A stretch of DNA of 50,557 bases from positions 1 through 50,557 of the forward strand of contig JAGNEJ010000029.1 in assembly GCA_018003315.1 (NCBI GenBank), written 5' to 3'. The position numbers were made by a program, and so were the translations under genes. Source of the stretch: Verrucomicrobiales bacterium (GTDB taxonomy: Bacteria > Verrucomicrobiota > Verrucomicrobiia > Verrucomicrobiales > V1-33). This document shows positions 16,263 through 24,473 of the stretch, in pieces (position 1 is the stretch's first letter; each line of letters opens with the position of its first letter). A model generated the notes under the pieces. The model was not told where the DNA came from. It searched no databases and saw only the letters and a program-made list of their open reading frames with translations.

Positions 16263-16964
16263 ATGTCTGAATTAATCAATCAAGGTGGCCCCCTTGTTTT
16301 TATTCTGCTGGGGTGCAGCCTGCTTGCGGTGGGGATTTTTTTGGAGCGGTTCTTCCATTTTCACCGCGCGAATGTTGGCGTTCAGGACCTTCTGCAAGGT
16401 TTGGCCAACCTCATTCACAAGAAAAACTTCGCTGAAGCGCTCCATGTCTGTGCGGGGACGCCGGGTCCGGTGGCCCGGGTGGTGCATGCAGCCATTGTGC
16501 GTCACGAGGCACCGCGCTCGGAATTGAAGGAGATCGTGCAGGAGGCGGGCCAGCTTGAAGTTCCCAAACTGGAGCGGTATCTGCCCGCACTGATGGCGAT
16601 TGCGTATGTGGCACCCCTGATCGGACTGCTAGGGTCGGTCCTCGGCCTCATTGATGCGTTCCACCCGGTTACCAGCAGCGGCTTTGCCTCCAGCCGGGAA
16701 CTGGCGGGCGGAGTCTATCGCAGTCTGGTTACCGGTGCCGTTGGCATGGCGGTTGCCATTCCCAGCTACATCCTCTACGCCTACCTCGCCACGGCGGTGA
16801 AAACGCTCATGCATGACATGGAGCGGGCCGGCATTGAGATCGTCAACCTCCTCACCGAATCGCGGCAGAATCGTGAAATCGTCGATTTCAAGGAAAGCGC
16901 CCTGCGGATGGCGGAGGATCAGCGGAAGAAGAAAGCAGCCGGCGGAACCACCCCCGCGAAGTAG
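16263..16964 (+). CDS. MotA/TolQ/ExbB-family proton channel protein
   Basis: A 233-residue inner-membrane protein of the ExbB/TolQ family, which with ExbD/TolR uses proton flow to energise TonB or Tol systems. There are three membrane segments: PLVFILLGCSLLAVGIFLERF (about 10-30), LMAIAYVAPLIGLLGSVLGLIDAF (about 108-131) and VTGAVGMAVAIPSYILYAYLA (about 155-176). The signature APLIGLLGSVLGLIDAF carries Ser where ExbB usually has the channel Thr. In the third segment the usual TT reads TG. No exbD/tolR gene follows and the next gene is a giant secreted protein 281 nt away, so the partner must be elsewhere. It is divergent from the OmpA-fusion gene. Confidence 0.85.
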   Translation: MSELINQGGPLVFILLGCSLLAVGIFLERFFHFHRANVGVQDLLQGLANLIHKKNFAEALHVCAGTPGPVARVVHAAIVRHEAPRSELKEIVQEAGQLEVPKLERYLPALMAIAYVAPLIGLLGSVLGLIDAFHPVTSSGFASSRELAGGVYRSLVTGAVGMAVAIPSYILYAYLATAVKTLMHDMERAGIEIVNLLTESRQNREIVDFKESALRMAEDQRKKKAAGGTTPAK

Positions 16965-17208
16965 AGCCGACGGTGCCCGGAAATGCGCAATGGAGCAAGC
17001 CCGTCGCACGCAACGCCGAACGTGCGACCGAAGCGGCGTGTGCCGCGGTCGATGAGCCGCTGGATTTGCCGGAACCACCCATGAATTGCTGACCTGGATC
17101 AATTCTCATTGACCTTTGGGAATGTATTCGTCACACTGGCCCACCGATTGCTTGATGTTGCTGCATTCACCCCATTCGGCAGTTTGCTTTCAAGCGCTGG
17201 CCAACCCC

Positions 17209-17224
17209 CAGGCGGTTCCGCCTG
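17209..17224. promoter_or_regulatory. Palindrome just before the CotH/lamin-tail gene
   Basis: CAGGCGG-TT-CCGCCTG is a perfect inverted repeat 22 nt upstream of the ATG at 17246. The 2-nt loop is too tight for an RNA hairpin, so it may be an operator. The rest of the 281-nt gap (16965-17245) shows no gene; TTGACC at about 17110 has no good -10 partner. Confidence 0.25.
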
Positions 17225-17245
17225 AACACGTTCTAACATTCCCTC

Positions 17246-20200
17246 ATGAAACAATCGATCTCCCCCTTGTGGTGGCTTGGAGTTGTCCTGGCGACATCGC
17301 CAGTAGCGGCAGCACCGGTGACCATCGGCAATCCCAGTTTTGAAATCCAGACTCCGGAGCTGACGTCGGGTCAATGGACCGACAATCTCGAACCGTCCTG
17401 GAAGGAAACCGGAGGGCCGAACAACCCGAATGCCTTCATGGAATGGCTCAATCTGACGGGTGAGGATGGGACGGATACTCTGGGCATGGTGCTGGGGCAT
17501 GACGTGTGGCAGGACCTCGGCGACACTTATCAGCCGAACACGCTCTACACGCTGACCGTAAAAGTGGGGAACCGGAATGCCACGTATACCTCGGCGGGAA
17601 ATCAGTCGGTTTATGGTCTGGCAACCACCGGCGGGATCCTGGCGGCCAGCACTGCCGTGGATGCCTCAACCTTTACGGCTTCCGGGAGCTTCTCGGATGC
17701 CCCGGCGCTGACATTCGACACCTACGCCGACCCCTGCATCAGCGGCCCCATCCGGGTGCTGCTCCAGGCGCGCGGAACGAGTCGCACGCATTTCGATCAC
17801 ATCCGGCTGGATGCCGTCGCTTCCGTGCCGGCTGGGCGTCCGGCGGGCACGCTCCAGGCGGTGACAGCCATCACGTCCAGCGGAGCACAGTTCAACGGAA
17901 CCGTGACCGACGTGGGCAGCGCGGACCCAGCGGTGACTTTTTACTATGACACGTCAGACAAGGGTGGAAACCCCGCAGCCTGGACGGGAAGCGTGGCGGT
18001 GCCCGGCACTCAGAGCGGGGCATTCAATGCGAGTGTTGCAGGACTGCAACCGGCCACGACTTACCATGTGCGGGCGCGTCTGACCAACGGTTCCGGCGCG
18101 GTGTGGGCGGCTCCCTGCGCAAGTTTCACCACGCTGGCAAACCCGGCGGTGGTAGCGAATGTGGCGGCCAGCAGTGTGGGAGGGTCCACCGCGACTGTGG
18201 GGGCCAACGTGACCAGCACTGGCGGTGCGCCCCCGGATGTCACCATTTACTATGGTGCGAGCGATGGCGGCACCACCATTGCCGCGTGGGCATCCAGCGT
18301 GAGCATCCCTGCGCTGAACGGCAGCGCCACGCGGTTACTGACGGGATTGGCCCCGGCCACACAGTATTTTTTCCGTGCCTATGCGGTGAATTCCGGTGGC
18401 GCTTCCTGGGCGCCGGTTTCCGACACGTTCACCACCATTCCCGTCACGCCTCCCACGGTGGAAAACCGGGGCACCGACGGGGTGACCGGCACCGGGGCGG
18501 AGATCTTTGGTGCAGTGACTTCTGCAGGCAATGACCCGCCCACCGTCACCATGTATTGGGGCACCAGCGACGGGGGCACCATTCCGGCATCGTGGGCTAA
18601 CAGCCGCGTCACGGGGCAGGCGACAGGCGACTTTTCCACCCTGCTCCAGGGACTTGCGCCGCTGACCACCTATTATTACACCTCGCGCGCGGTGAATGCT
18701 GCTGGCACCGTCTGGGCCACGCCCAGCCGCAGCTTCACCACCGGCACCGCGCTGCCAACCAGCGTGATCATCAACGAAATCAACTACGATCCCGCCGACC
18801 CGACCAAGCGCGAAGAGTTCATTGAATTCCACAACCCAACGGCTTCACCGATCGACATGACAGGCTGGAGTCTGGACCAGGGCGTGAACTTCGTCTTTCC
18901 ATCCACGACCATCGCACCCGGCGGCTACGTCGTGGTGGTGGAAAATGCCGCGGCCTTCGCCGCAAAGTATCCCGCCGCTCCGGCCCCAGCCGGTGAGTGG
19001 CAGACAGGAAACCAGCTTTCCAACAGCGGCGAAAACATTCGCCTGCGCGACAACGCCTCGAACACCATTGATGAGGTGAACTACGGCGTCGGCTTTCCAT
19101 GGCCAACGTCCGCCAAAGGCGGCGCTTCCAGCATTGAACTCATTCATCCGCACCTGAACAACGATCTCGGCGGAAGCTGGCGATCCTCCATCAATGCGCC
19201 CGACACGGTCATCATCCCGCGCGGTGCCTCCGGATGGCGCTACCGCGAAACCAAAAGCGAACCGCCCTCAACGTGGAAGGAATTCGGTTTCGACGACACG
19301 GGAGCCGAATGGGCGACGGGAACCATGCCCATGGGGTTCATTGGAGGCACTCCCTTCAGTCCGCCCGTCACCTTTGGCACCGCGCTGGGTTACGGGGGAA
19401 ATGCCAGTGACCGCACCCGGGCCTACTATTTTCGCAAGAAATTCACCCTCGCCACACCGGCAACGCTGAGCATCAACATCCGCCGCGACGACGGAGCCGT
19501 CGTCTGGATCAACAACGAGGCCACGCCCACGGTGATTTCGGCGGAGACGGCATGGAATCCGCCATTCCCCTACACCACGCTCGCTCCCAACGCCACCACG
19601 TCCGTGCCAGGACTGGCCACTTACGCCACCTTCACGATCCCTGCCTCCAAATTCGTGGCTGGAGACAACATCATCGCCATTCAGCTCCACCAGTCGTCCA
19701 TCTCTTCCAGCGACCTGCTGATCGATTTGGATCTCAGCATTCCAGGCCCCAAGGGCGGCAGCCCAGGCACCGCAAATACCAACCTCGCGACGGTCGTCTC
19801 CGATGCGCCGCCTGCCATTCGCAATGTCGTGCACACACCCAACATGCCGGCTTCCGGCCAGCCTGTGGTCATCAGCGCGCGCATCACCGATGCGGACAAT
19901 GTGGGCACCGTGAATCTCACCTATCAACTGGTCAATCCCGGCAGCTACATCCGCCTTCAGGATGCGGCCTACAATCTGCCCGCGAACTGGACAACGGTGG
20001 CCATGAATGATGGCGGGATCGACGGTGACGCCGCTGCCGGAGACGGCACCTTCAGCGCCACCATTCCCGGCAGCGTGCAGCAGCACCGCCGACTGATCCG
20101 TTATCGCATTACCGCAGCGGACGCCACCGCCCATGCCGTGACCGTACCCTACGCCGATGACGACCAGCCTAACTTCGCCTATTTCTGCTACAACGGCATT

Positions 20201-23182
20201 CCGGACTGGGCTGGTTCCTTCCGCCCGGTGTCTCACAGCGGATTTCCCGTCACTCCGGTCGTGAATTACCCCGCCTCGCTCGTCAACAGCATGCAGGCCC
20301 TGCACCTCATCGCACAGGATGGGGACGTGCTTTCCTGCATGTACACCGGCCCCGGAGACAGCACACCTTACCGCGCCACCCTGGTTTATGACGGCCACGT
20401 CTATGACCACATCACCTTCAACGTGCGGGGCATTGGTTCCACCCGGGTCAGCGGGAAAAACAAAATCTCCCTGAAATTCAACCGCGCCCACGATTTCCAC
20501 GCCCGGGACAACTGGGGTCGCCTTTTCAACGAAGACTGGAATTCGTTCGGCCTGGACGCCAACGCCAGCCCCTGGGCCGGGGTTCATCGCGGTTCCGCTG
20601 GAGTGGAGGACGCCGTGAGCTACCGCATCTTCGAGCTGGGCGGCATGCCCTCTCTGCGCACCACCTACACGCAGTTGCGCATCATCCGCAAAGCCCAGGA
20701 ATCCGCACCGGCTGGCACGTCCGTTTCGGATGCCACCATCGGTGGCACGGTGGATGGCCAGTACACCTCCGATCTCTGGGGTCTTTACATGATGCTGGAG
20801 CCCACGGAGGGGAATTTCCTCGATGAACGTGCCCTGCCCGACGGGAACATCTACGCCATTGAAGGCAACGGCGGCGACAAAAAACACCAAGGCGGCAGCC
20901 AGGTCTCCGACAGTTCCGACTGGAATTCCTACCGCACGGCCCGGACGGCCGCCGGACAGACCGAGCCGTGGTACCGCGCCAACATGGACCTGCCCAATCT
21001 TTACACCTACATCGGGCTCAGCCGCCTGATTGGCAATGTGGATGTGCGCGACGGCGACAATTACCGCTACTACCACCGCAGCAGCGACAACCGCTGGGTC
21101 ATCATGGGCTACGACCACGACATGCAGTTCATCGCTGCCAGCCACTGGGTGAGCCAGTCGCTCGTGGACGGCATCCGTTCCGCCGGCGTGCCCCACAGCT
21201 ATGCCGCGATCATGCGCCACGCCCCCATTGCCCTGGAATACCGCAACCGCTGCCGCGAACTCATCTCCCTCATCGCCAGCGACGCCGGCAACAATGGCGG
21301 CCAGATCGGCCAGTTGCTCGATGAATACGCGCAGATGGTGAATCCTGCGGGCCAGCCGCTGACCTGGGCGGACATTGATGCCGCCATGTGGAACCTGCAC
21401 CCGCGTTCCGCCGGTGCCGCTGGAACCAACAGCGGGCAGACCAACCACCGCGGCAATTTTTACCGGGCAGTGTTCACGGATGCCCGCGGGGCCGGAGGCG
21501 GTTCCATCGGCTCCACCTGGATCCGCAATCTCTCCGACCCGGACGCAGACGGATTTTCCGACCATGAGGGCCTCGTGCAATGGTTCAAGGACTTCGCCAC
21601 CAACACCTACCCTGCCGTCGGAGCCGGCGTGGTCCCGTGGACCCGCCGCCCCACCAATGCCGGACCGTCCGCGGCCGGCAGCGGAGGCGACACCTACGTC
21701 CACCGGCAGAAAGGCTACGGATGGAAGTACCTTGAGTGGGAATCCCTCTACGGCGGCCAGTTTAATTTCTCCACCAACCCGCCGCTTGGCGTCGCCATGG
21801 GCGACCTCACCGCCACCGGCGTTGCCCGGTATGTCAGCAGCGGCGATTCGCTCGCTGCGTTGAGCACCGGCAACTACGTTCTTTACCCTGACAAACCGGT
21901 CATTACATCCACCGGTTCCGCGGGCTTCCCGGTGAATGACGTGCTGCTCCACAGCAGCGATTACCGCGATCCCAACGGCGACGCCATCGCCGCAGTGCAG
22001 TTCCGCATCGGTGAAATTTCCGCCCCCGGCATTCCGCTTTATGATCCCTCCCAGCCGCGCATTTATGAAATCACGGACGTGTGGCGTTCCGCGGAAATTC
22101 CCACCGCCAGCGGGACCGGCATTCCGGATGTGCGCGTACCCGGCAGCGCACTGCGCAGCGGCCACACTTACCGCGCCCGGGTCCGCCACAAGGACAGCAC
22201 CGGACGCTGGAGCTTCTGGAGCGAGCCGCTGCAGTTCGTCACCAGCGCACCGGATGTCAGCGTTTATGCCAGCGCCCTGCGCATCTCCGAGATCAACTAC
22301 AATCCCGGTGCCGTCACGCCCGCGGAAAGCGCTGCACCCGGCTGGAATCCGCTCTGGAGCGAACAGGACTTTGAATTCATCGAGCTGCGCAATGTCGGTG
22401 ATGTCGCCCTGGACCTTACGGACATCCGCTTCACCAAGGGGATCGATTTCGACTTCCCGCCCGCCTTCACCCTGGCCGCCGGGGGCAATGCCGTGGTGGT
22501 GAAAAACCCCGCCGCCTTTGCCATCCGCTATCCCTCTGTCACCATCGCTGGCAGCTATGGTAGCGACAGCCTCGCCAACCGAGGGGAGGAACTTAAACTC
22601 AGTTTTGGTGCAGGCACTCCCATCATTCAATTCAACTACGAAGATGCCGCCCCCTGGCCATCATCGCCCGATGGCGACGGTCCCACCCTCGTGCTCAAGA
22701 CGCCGTCGAAGCCCGCGCTGGACCATGGCGACCCCGCCGAGTGGCGGGCGAGCTATCTGCCAAACGGCCAGCCTGGCGACAATGACTTCATGTCCTATGC
22801 CACCTGGGCGCTGTTGAACGCTGTCGCAGGAAATCCGGGGGACGATGCAGACCACGACGGCTACGACAACCGGCTCGAGTATGCCCTGATGGGGAACCCC
22901 GCGGAATCCTCCACCCAGCGGGCTCCGGTGGCGGAGTTTTCGGAGGTCAGCGGCCTTGGTTCGGACATTTATGCCCTGCTGACTTTTGTCCGCCGGGAGG
23001 AGGCTCCGGATGCAACTTTCACGGTGCAGTTCAGCACGGAACTGATGACCTGGAACATCCCGGCCACCCTGGTCAGCAGCACGGCAAACGGCGACGGAAC
23101 CCTCACAGAGGTCTGGCGCTCCAACGCCCCGGTGAGCACCCAAAACCGGCTCTTCGGCAGGGTGCAGGTCTCGAACCCCTGA
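17246..23182 (+). CDS. Giant secreted protein: FN3-like repeats, lamin-tail domains, CotH kinase domain
   Basis: An exported protein of 1978 residues with signal peptide MKQSISPLWWLGVVLATSPVAAA. Domains in order: an NPSFE-type beta-sandwich (about 27-195); three FN3-like repeats with the motif GL.P.T.Y..RA.........W (about 195-505); a lamin-tail domain starting SVIINEINYDPADP (about 508-660); a beta-sandwich with RDDGAVVWINNE (about 670-835); a CotH kinase domain (about 980-1345) with LWGLYMMLEPTEGNFLDE near 1177 and the metal-type motif GYDHDMQF near 1286; an acidic DPDADGFSDHEG loop; a third FN3-like region; a second lamin-tail domain from ALRISEINYNPG (about 1672); and a calcium-type loop DDADHDGYDNRLEYAL (about 1865). 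Such proteins are common in Verrucomicrobiota and Planctomycetes. Surface adhesion or protein phosphorylation outside the cell is inferred, not shown. Confidence 0.85.
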   Translation: MKQSISPLWWLGVVLATSPVAAAPVTIGNPSFEIQTPELTSGQWTDNLEPSWKETGGPNNPNAFMEWLNLTGEDGTDTLGMVLGHDVWQDLGDTYQPNTLYTLTVKVGNRNATYTSAGNQSVYGLATTGGILAASTAVDASTFTASGSFSDAPALTFDTYADPCISGPIRVLLQARGTSRTHFDHIRLDAVASVPAGRPAGTLQAVTAITSSGAQFNGTVTDVGSADPAVTFYYDTSDKGGNPAAWTGSVAVPGTQSGAFNASVAGLQPATTYHVRARLTNGSGAVWAAPCASFTTLANPAVVANVAASSVGGSTATVGANVTSTGGAPPDVTIYYGASDGGTTIAAWASSVSIPALNGSATRLLTGLAPATQYFFRAYAVNSGGASWAPVSDTFTTIPVTPPTVENRGTDGVTGTGAEIFGAVTSAGNDPPTVTMYWGTSDGGTIPASWANSRVTGQATGDFSTLLQGLAPLTTYYYTSRAVNAAGTVWATPSRSFTTGTALPTSVIINEINYDPADPTKREEFIEFHNPTASPIDMTGWSLDQGVNFVFPSTTIAPGGYVVVVENAAAFAAKYPAAPAPAGEWQTGNQLSNSGENIRLRDNASNTIDEVNYGVGFPWPTSAKGGASSIELIHPHLNNDLGGSWRSSINAPDTVIIPRGASGWRYRETKSEPPSTWKEFGFDDTGAEWATGTMPMGFIGGTPFSPPVTFGTALGYGGNASDRTRAYYFRKKFTLATPATLSINIRRDDGAVVWINNEATPTVISAETAWNPPFPYTTLAPNATTSVPGLATYATFTIPASKFVAGDNIIAIQLHQSSISSSDLLIDLDLSIPGPKGGSPGTANTNLATVVSDAPPAIRNVVHTPNMPASGQPVVISARITDADNVGTVNLTYQLVNPGSYIRLQDAAYNLPANWTTVAMNDGGIDGDAAAGDGTFSATIPGSVQQHRRLIRYRITAADATAHAVTVPYADDDQPNFAYFCYNGIPDWAGSFRPVSHSGFPVTPVVNYPASLVNSMQALHLIAQDGDVLSCMYTGPGDSTPYRATLVYDGHVYDHITFNVRGIGSTRVSGKNKISLKFNRAHDFHARDNWGRLFNEDWNSFGLDANASPWAGVHRGSAGVEDAVSYRIFELGGMPSLRTTYTQLRIIRKAQESAPAGTSVSDATIGGTVDGQYTSDLWGLYMMLEPTEGNFLDERALPDGNIYAIEGNGGDKKHQGGSQVSDSSDWNSYRTARTAAGQTEPWYRANMDLPNLYTYIGLSRLIGNVDVRDGDNYRYYHRSSDNRWVIMGYDHDMQFIAASHWVSQSLVDGIRSAGVPHSYAAIMRHAPIALEYRNRCRELISLIASDAGNNGGQIGQLLDEYAQMVNPAGQPLTWADIDAAMWNLHPRSAGAAGTNSGQTNHRGNFYRAVFTDARGAGGGSIGSTWIRNLSDPDADGFSDHEGLVQWFKDFATNTYPAVGAGVVPWTRRPTNAGPSAAGSGGDTYVHRQKGYGWKYLEWESLYGGQFNFSTNPPLGVAMGDLTATGVARYVSSGDSLAALSTGNYVLYPDKPVITSTGSAGFPVNDVLLHSSDYRDPNGDAIAAVQFRIGEISAPGIPLYDPSQPRIYEITDVWRSAEIPTASGTGIPDVRVPGSALRSGHTYRARVRHKDSTGRWSFWSEPLQFVTSAPDVSVYASALRISEINYNPGAVTPAESAAPGWNPLWSEQDFEFIELRNVGDVALDLTDIRFTKGIDFDFPPAFTLAAGGNAVVVKNPAAFAIRYPSVTIAGSYGSDSLANRGEELKLSFGAGTPIIQFNYEDAAPWPSSPDGDGPTLVLKTPSKPALDHGDPAEWRASYLPNGQPGDNDFMSYATWALLNAVAGNPGDDADHDGYDNRLEYALMGNPAESSTQRAPVAEFSEVSGLGSDIYALLTFVRREEAPDATFTVQFSTELMTWNIPATLVSSTANGDGTLTEVWRSNAPVSTQNRLFGRVQVSNP

Positions 23183-23209
23183 TTCCGCAGTGGCGGAAAG
23201 CCGCGGCAG

Positions 23210-24457
23210 TCACTCCACCGCAGGAAGCCATTCCCCGGAGAGGAACCGGACAATTTCCACCTGCCGATCCTCCTTGGCACCTTCCGGATAGCGAACCTCC
23301 AGCACCGCGGCGTGGGTCTCCTCCAGGCTGGTCAGCAGGCGCAGCTCCACGCCGGCTTCGGAATCCTGCGCAGCATAGGCAAACAGGCGGCGGTCCACCA
23401 GCGGGTATTCGAGTTCAAAACACTGATATTTCTGAGAGTCGGACCACTGGTAGTTGTAATAATTGCCGCGACTGACCCTGACATGAAGAATGGTGGGGGT
23501 GGTGGATTTTTCGGCAATGAACTTCTCCATGTGCTCAGCCTGGTAGAGGGTGCTGGAACGCCAGTCGATTTTGTAGGTTTTCCCATCCTGGACGAGGTTG
23601 AAGAAAAGATCTTTTTTCAGCGAGGGAATTTCGTAATGCACGCTGACGATGCCATGCCCGGTCATGCCGTGCCGGAGCACGCCGTCGGTGATCGGCTTGT
23701 CACTGTGAGTGCGGTAGTATTCCTGCAGAAGCGGGGTAGCGGCGGCGGAATCGCGCAGGTAGCTGCTTTTGCGAATCCAGCCGTCGGCGCGCAGAAACTC
23801 TCCCACCACTTCACCGGCACGCATGACTTCCAGGTCCATTCGGGACGGTGGCGGCGGGGCCTCGTCGCCGGAAAAATGCCGGACCGCCGCCGGTGTTCCG
23901 CGGTCGGTCATCAGAAATACAAACACTCCGATGATGCCGACCAGGGCGATGAAAAATCCGATCAGGGAACCGCGTTCGAGCCTGCCGTTGTCATCAAAGA
24001 ACCAGCGGGTGAGGGACGATGTTTGCAGGAAGACTTCGAGGGGATCCTGACGGAAATCCCGGCTGGTAGCGTGAGTTTCCTCCAGCAACCGCTCCCAATT
24101 GTCCGTGAACCGGGCCTGCACCGCCTGGGAAAAGGCAGCGGCGGCTTCCTCATGGCGCGGCTGTTCAATTCCGCCGTGCGATTCCAGAAAGGCGAAATAG
24201 CGTTTGCGCCACTGGTGGATGGAGGCCGGCGCAATGCCGAGCTGCCGGGCAGCGGCCTCCACAGTGATTCCGGTTTCCACCACCATTTTGACCGCCTCGC
24301 GAACGCGGTCCGAATCATCCTGCGGCGTTGCCGCGGGTTGGATCAGCCGCTGCTGAATCAACTCCCGCGGATTTTGCTCGAACGCATCCGCCAGATTCCT
24401 GCGGGGAGCCACGTCGGCTTCCGCAGAGCCAGCCGGAGAAGAAATCTCATCCATCAT
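23210..24457 (-). CDS. Membrane protein with cytoplasmic HTH and shared unknown C-terminal domain
   Basis: Unrecognised protein of 415 residues. Residues 48-92 (DRVREAVKMVVETGITVEAAARQLGIAPASIHQWRKRYF, read in part) form a helix-turn-helix like that of transposase OrfA or Tnp_1 proteins. A single membrane segment follows at about 166-188 (LIGFFIALVGIIGVFVFLM). The rest (about 205-415) is a domain also found in the neighbour at 24474-26093 and, more distantly, in the protein at 48937-50557: YYRTHSD, YKIDWRSS, VRVSRGNYYNYQWSDSQKYQCFELEYP, and LEVRYP..AKEDRQVEIVRF. The layout resembles a membrane-bound one-component regulator of ToxR type, which is inference. The start at 24457 lies 16 nt after the upstream stop; an alternative ATG is at 24454. 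The two genes are surely one operon. Confidence 0.7.
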   Translation of the reverse strand: MMDEISSPAGSAEADVAPRRNLADAFEQNPRELIQQRLIQPAATPQDDSDRVREAVKMVVETGITVEAAARQLGIAPASIHQWRKRYFAFLESHGGIEQPRHEEAAAAFSQAVQARFTDNWERLLEETHATSRDFRQDPLEVFLQTSSLTRWFFDDNGRLERGSLIGFFIALVGIIGVFVFLMTDRGTPAAVRHFSGDEAPPPPSRMDLEVMRAGEVVGEFLRADGWIRKSSYLRDSAAATPLLQEYYRTHSDKPITDGVLRHGMTGHGIVSVHYEIPSLKKDLFFNLVQDGKTYKIDWRSSTLYQAEHMEKFIAEKSTTPTILHVRVSRGNYYNYQWSDSQKYQCFELEYPLVDRRLFAYAAQDSEAGVELRLLTSLEETHAAVLEVRYPEGAKEDRQVEIVRFLSGEWLPAVE

Positions 24458-24473
24458 GCCTGGGGGAAAGGGC

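Noticed and set aside
14349-16964. MotA/MotB-type flagellar stator pair
   Set aside because: The OmpA protein's membrane helix lacks the essential Asp of MotB and carries a binding-protein domain; the channel resembles ExbB/TolQ.
17246-19000. FN3-like repeats as a DNA tandem repeat
   Set aside because: The three repeats are similar only at protein level; the nucleotide sequences are too diverged to be a recent tandem array.
19268-22630. 1120-codon open frame on the minus strand inside the CotH/lamin-tail gene
   Set aside because: It is antisense to a clear multi-domain gene. Its sequence is low in recognisable motifs and results from high GC at third codon positions.
24180-24320. HTH region as part of an insertion sequence
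   Set aside because: The helix-turn-helix resembles transposase OrfA, but the protein continues into a membrane helix and a domain shared with its neighbour. No inverted repeats or DDE transposase lie nearby.
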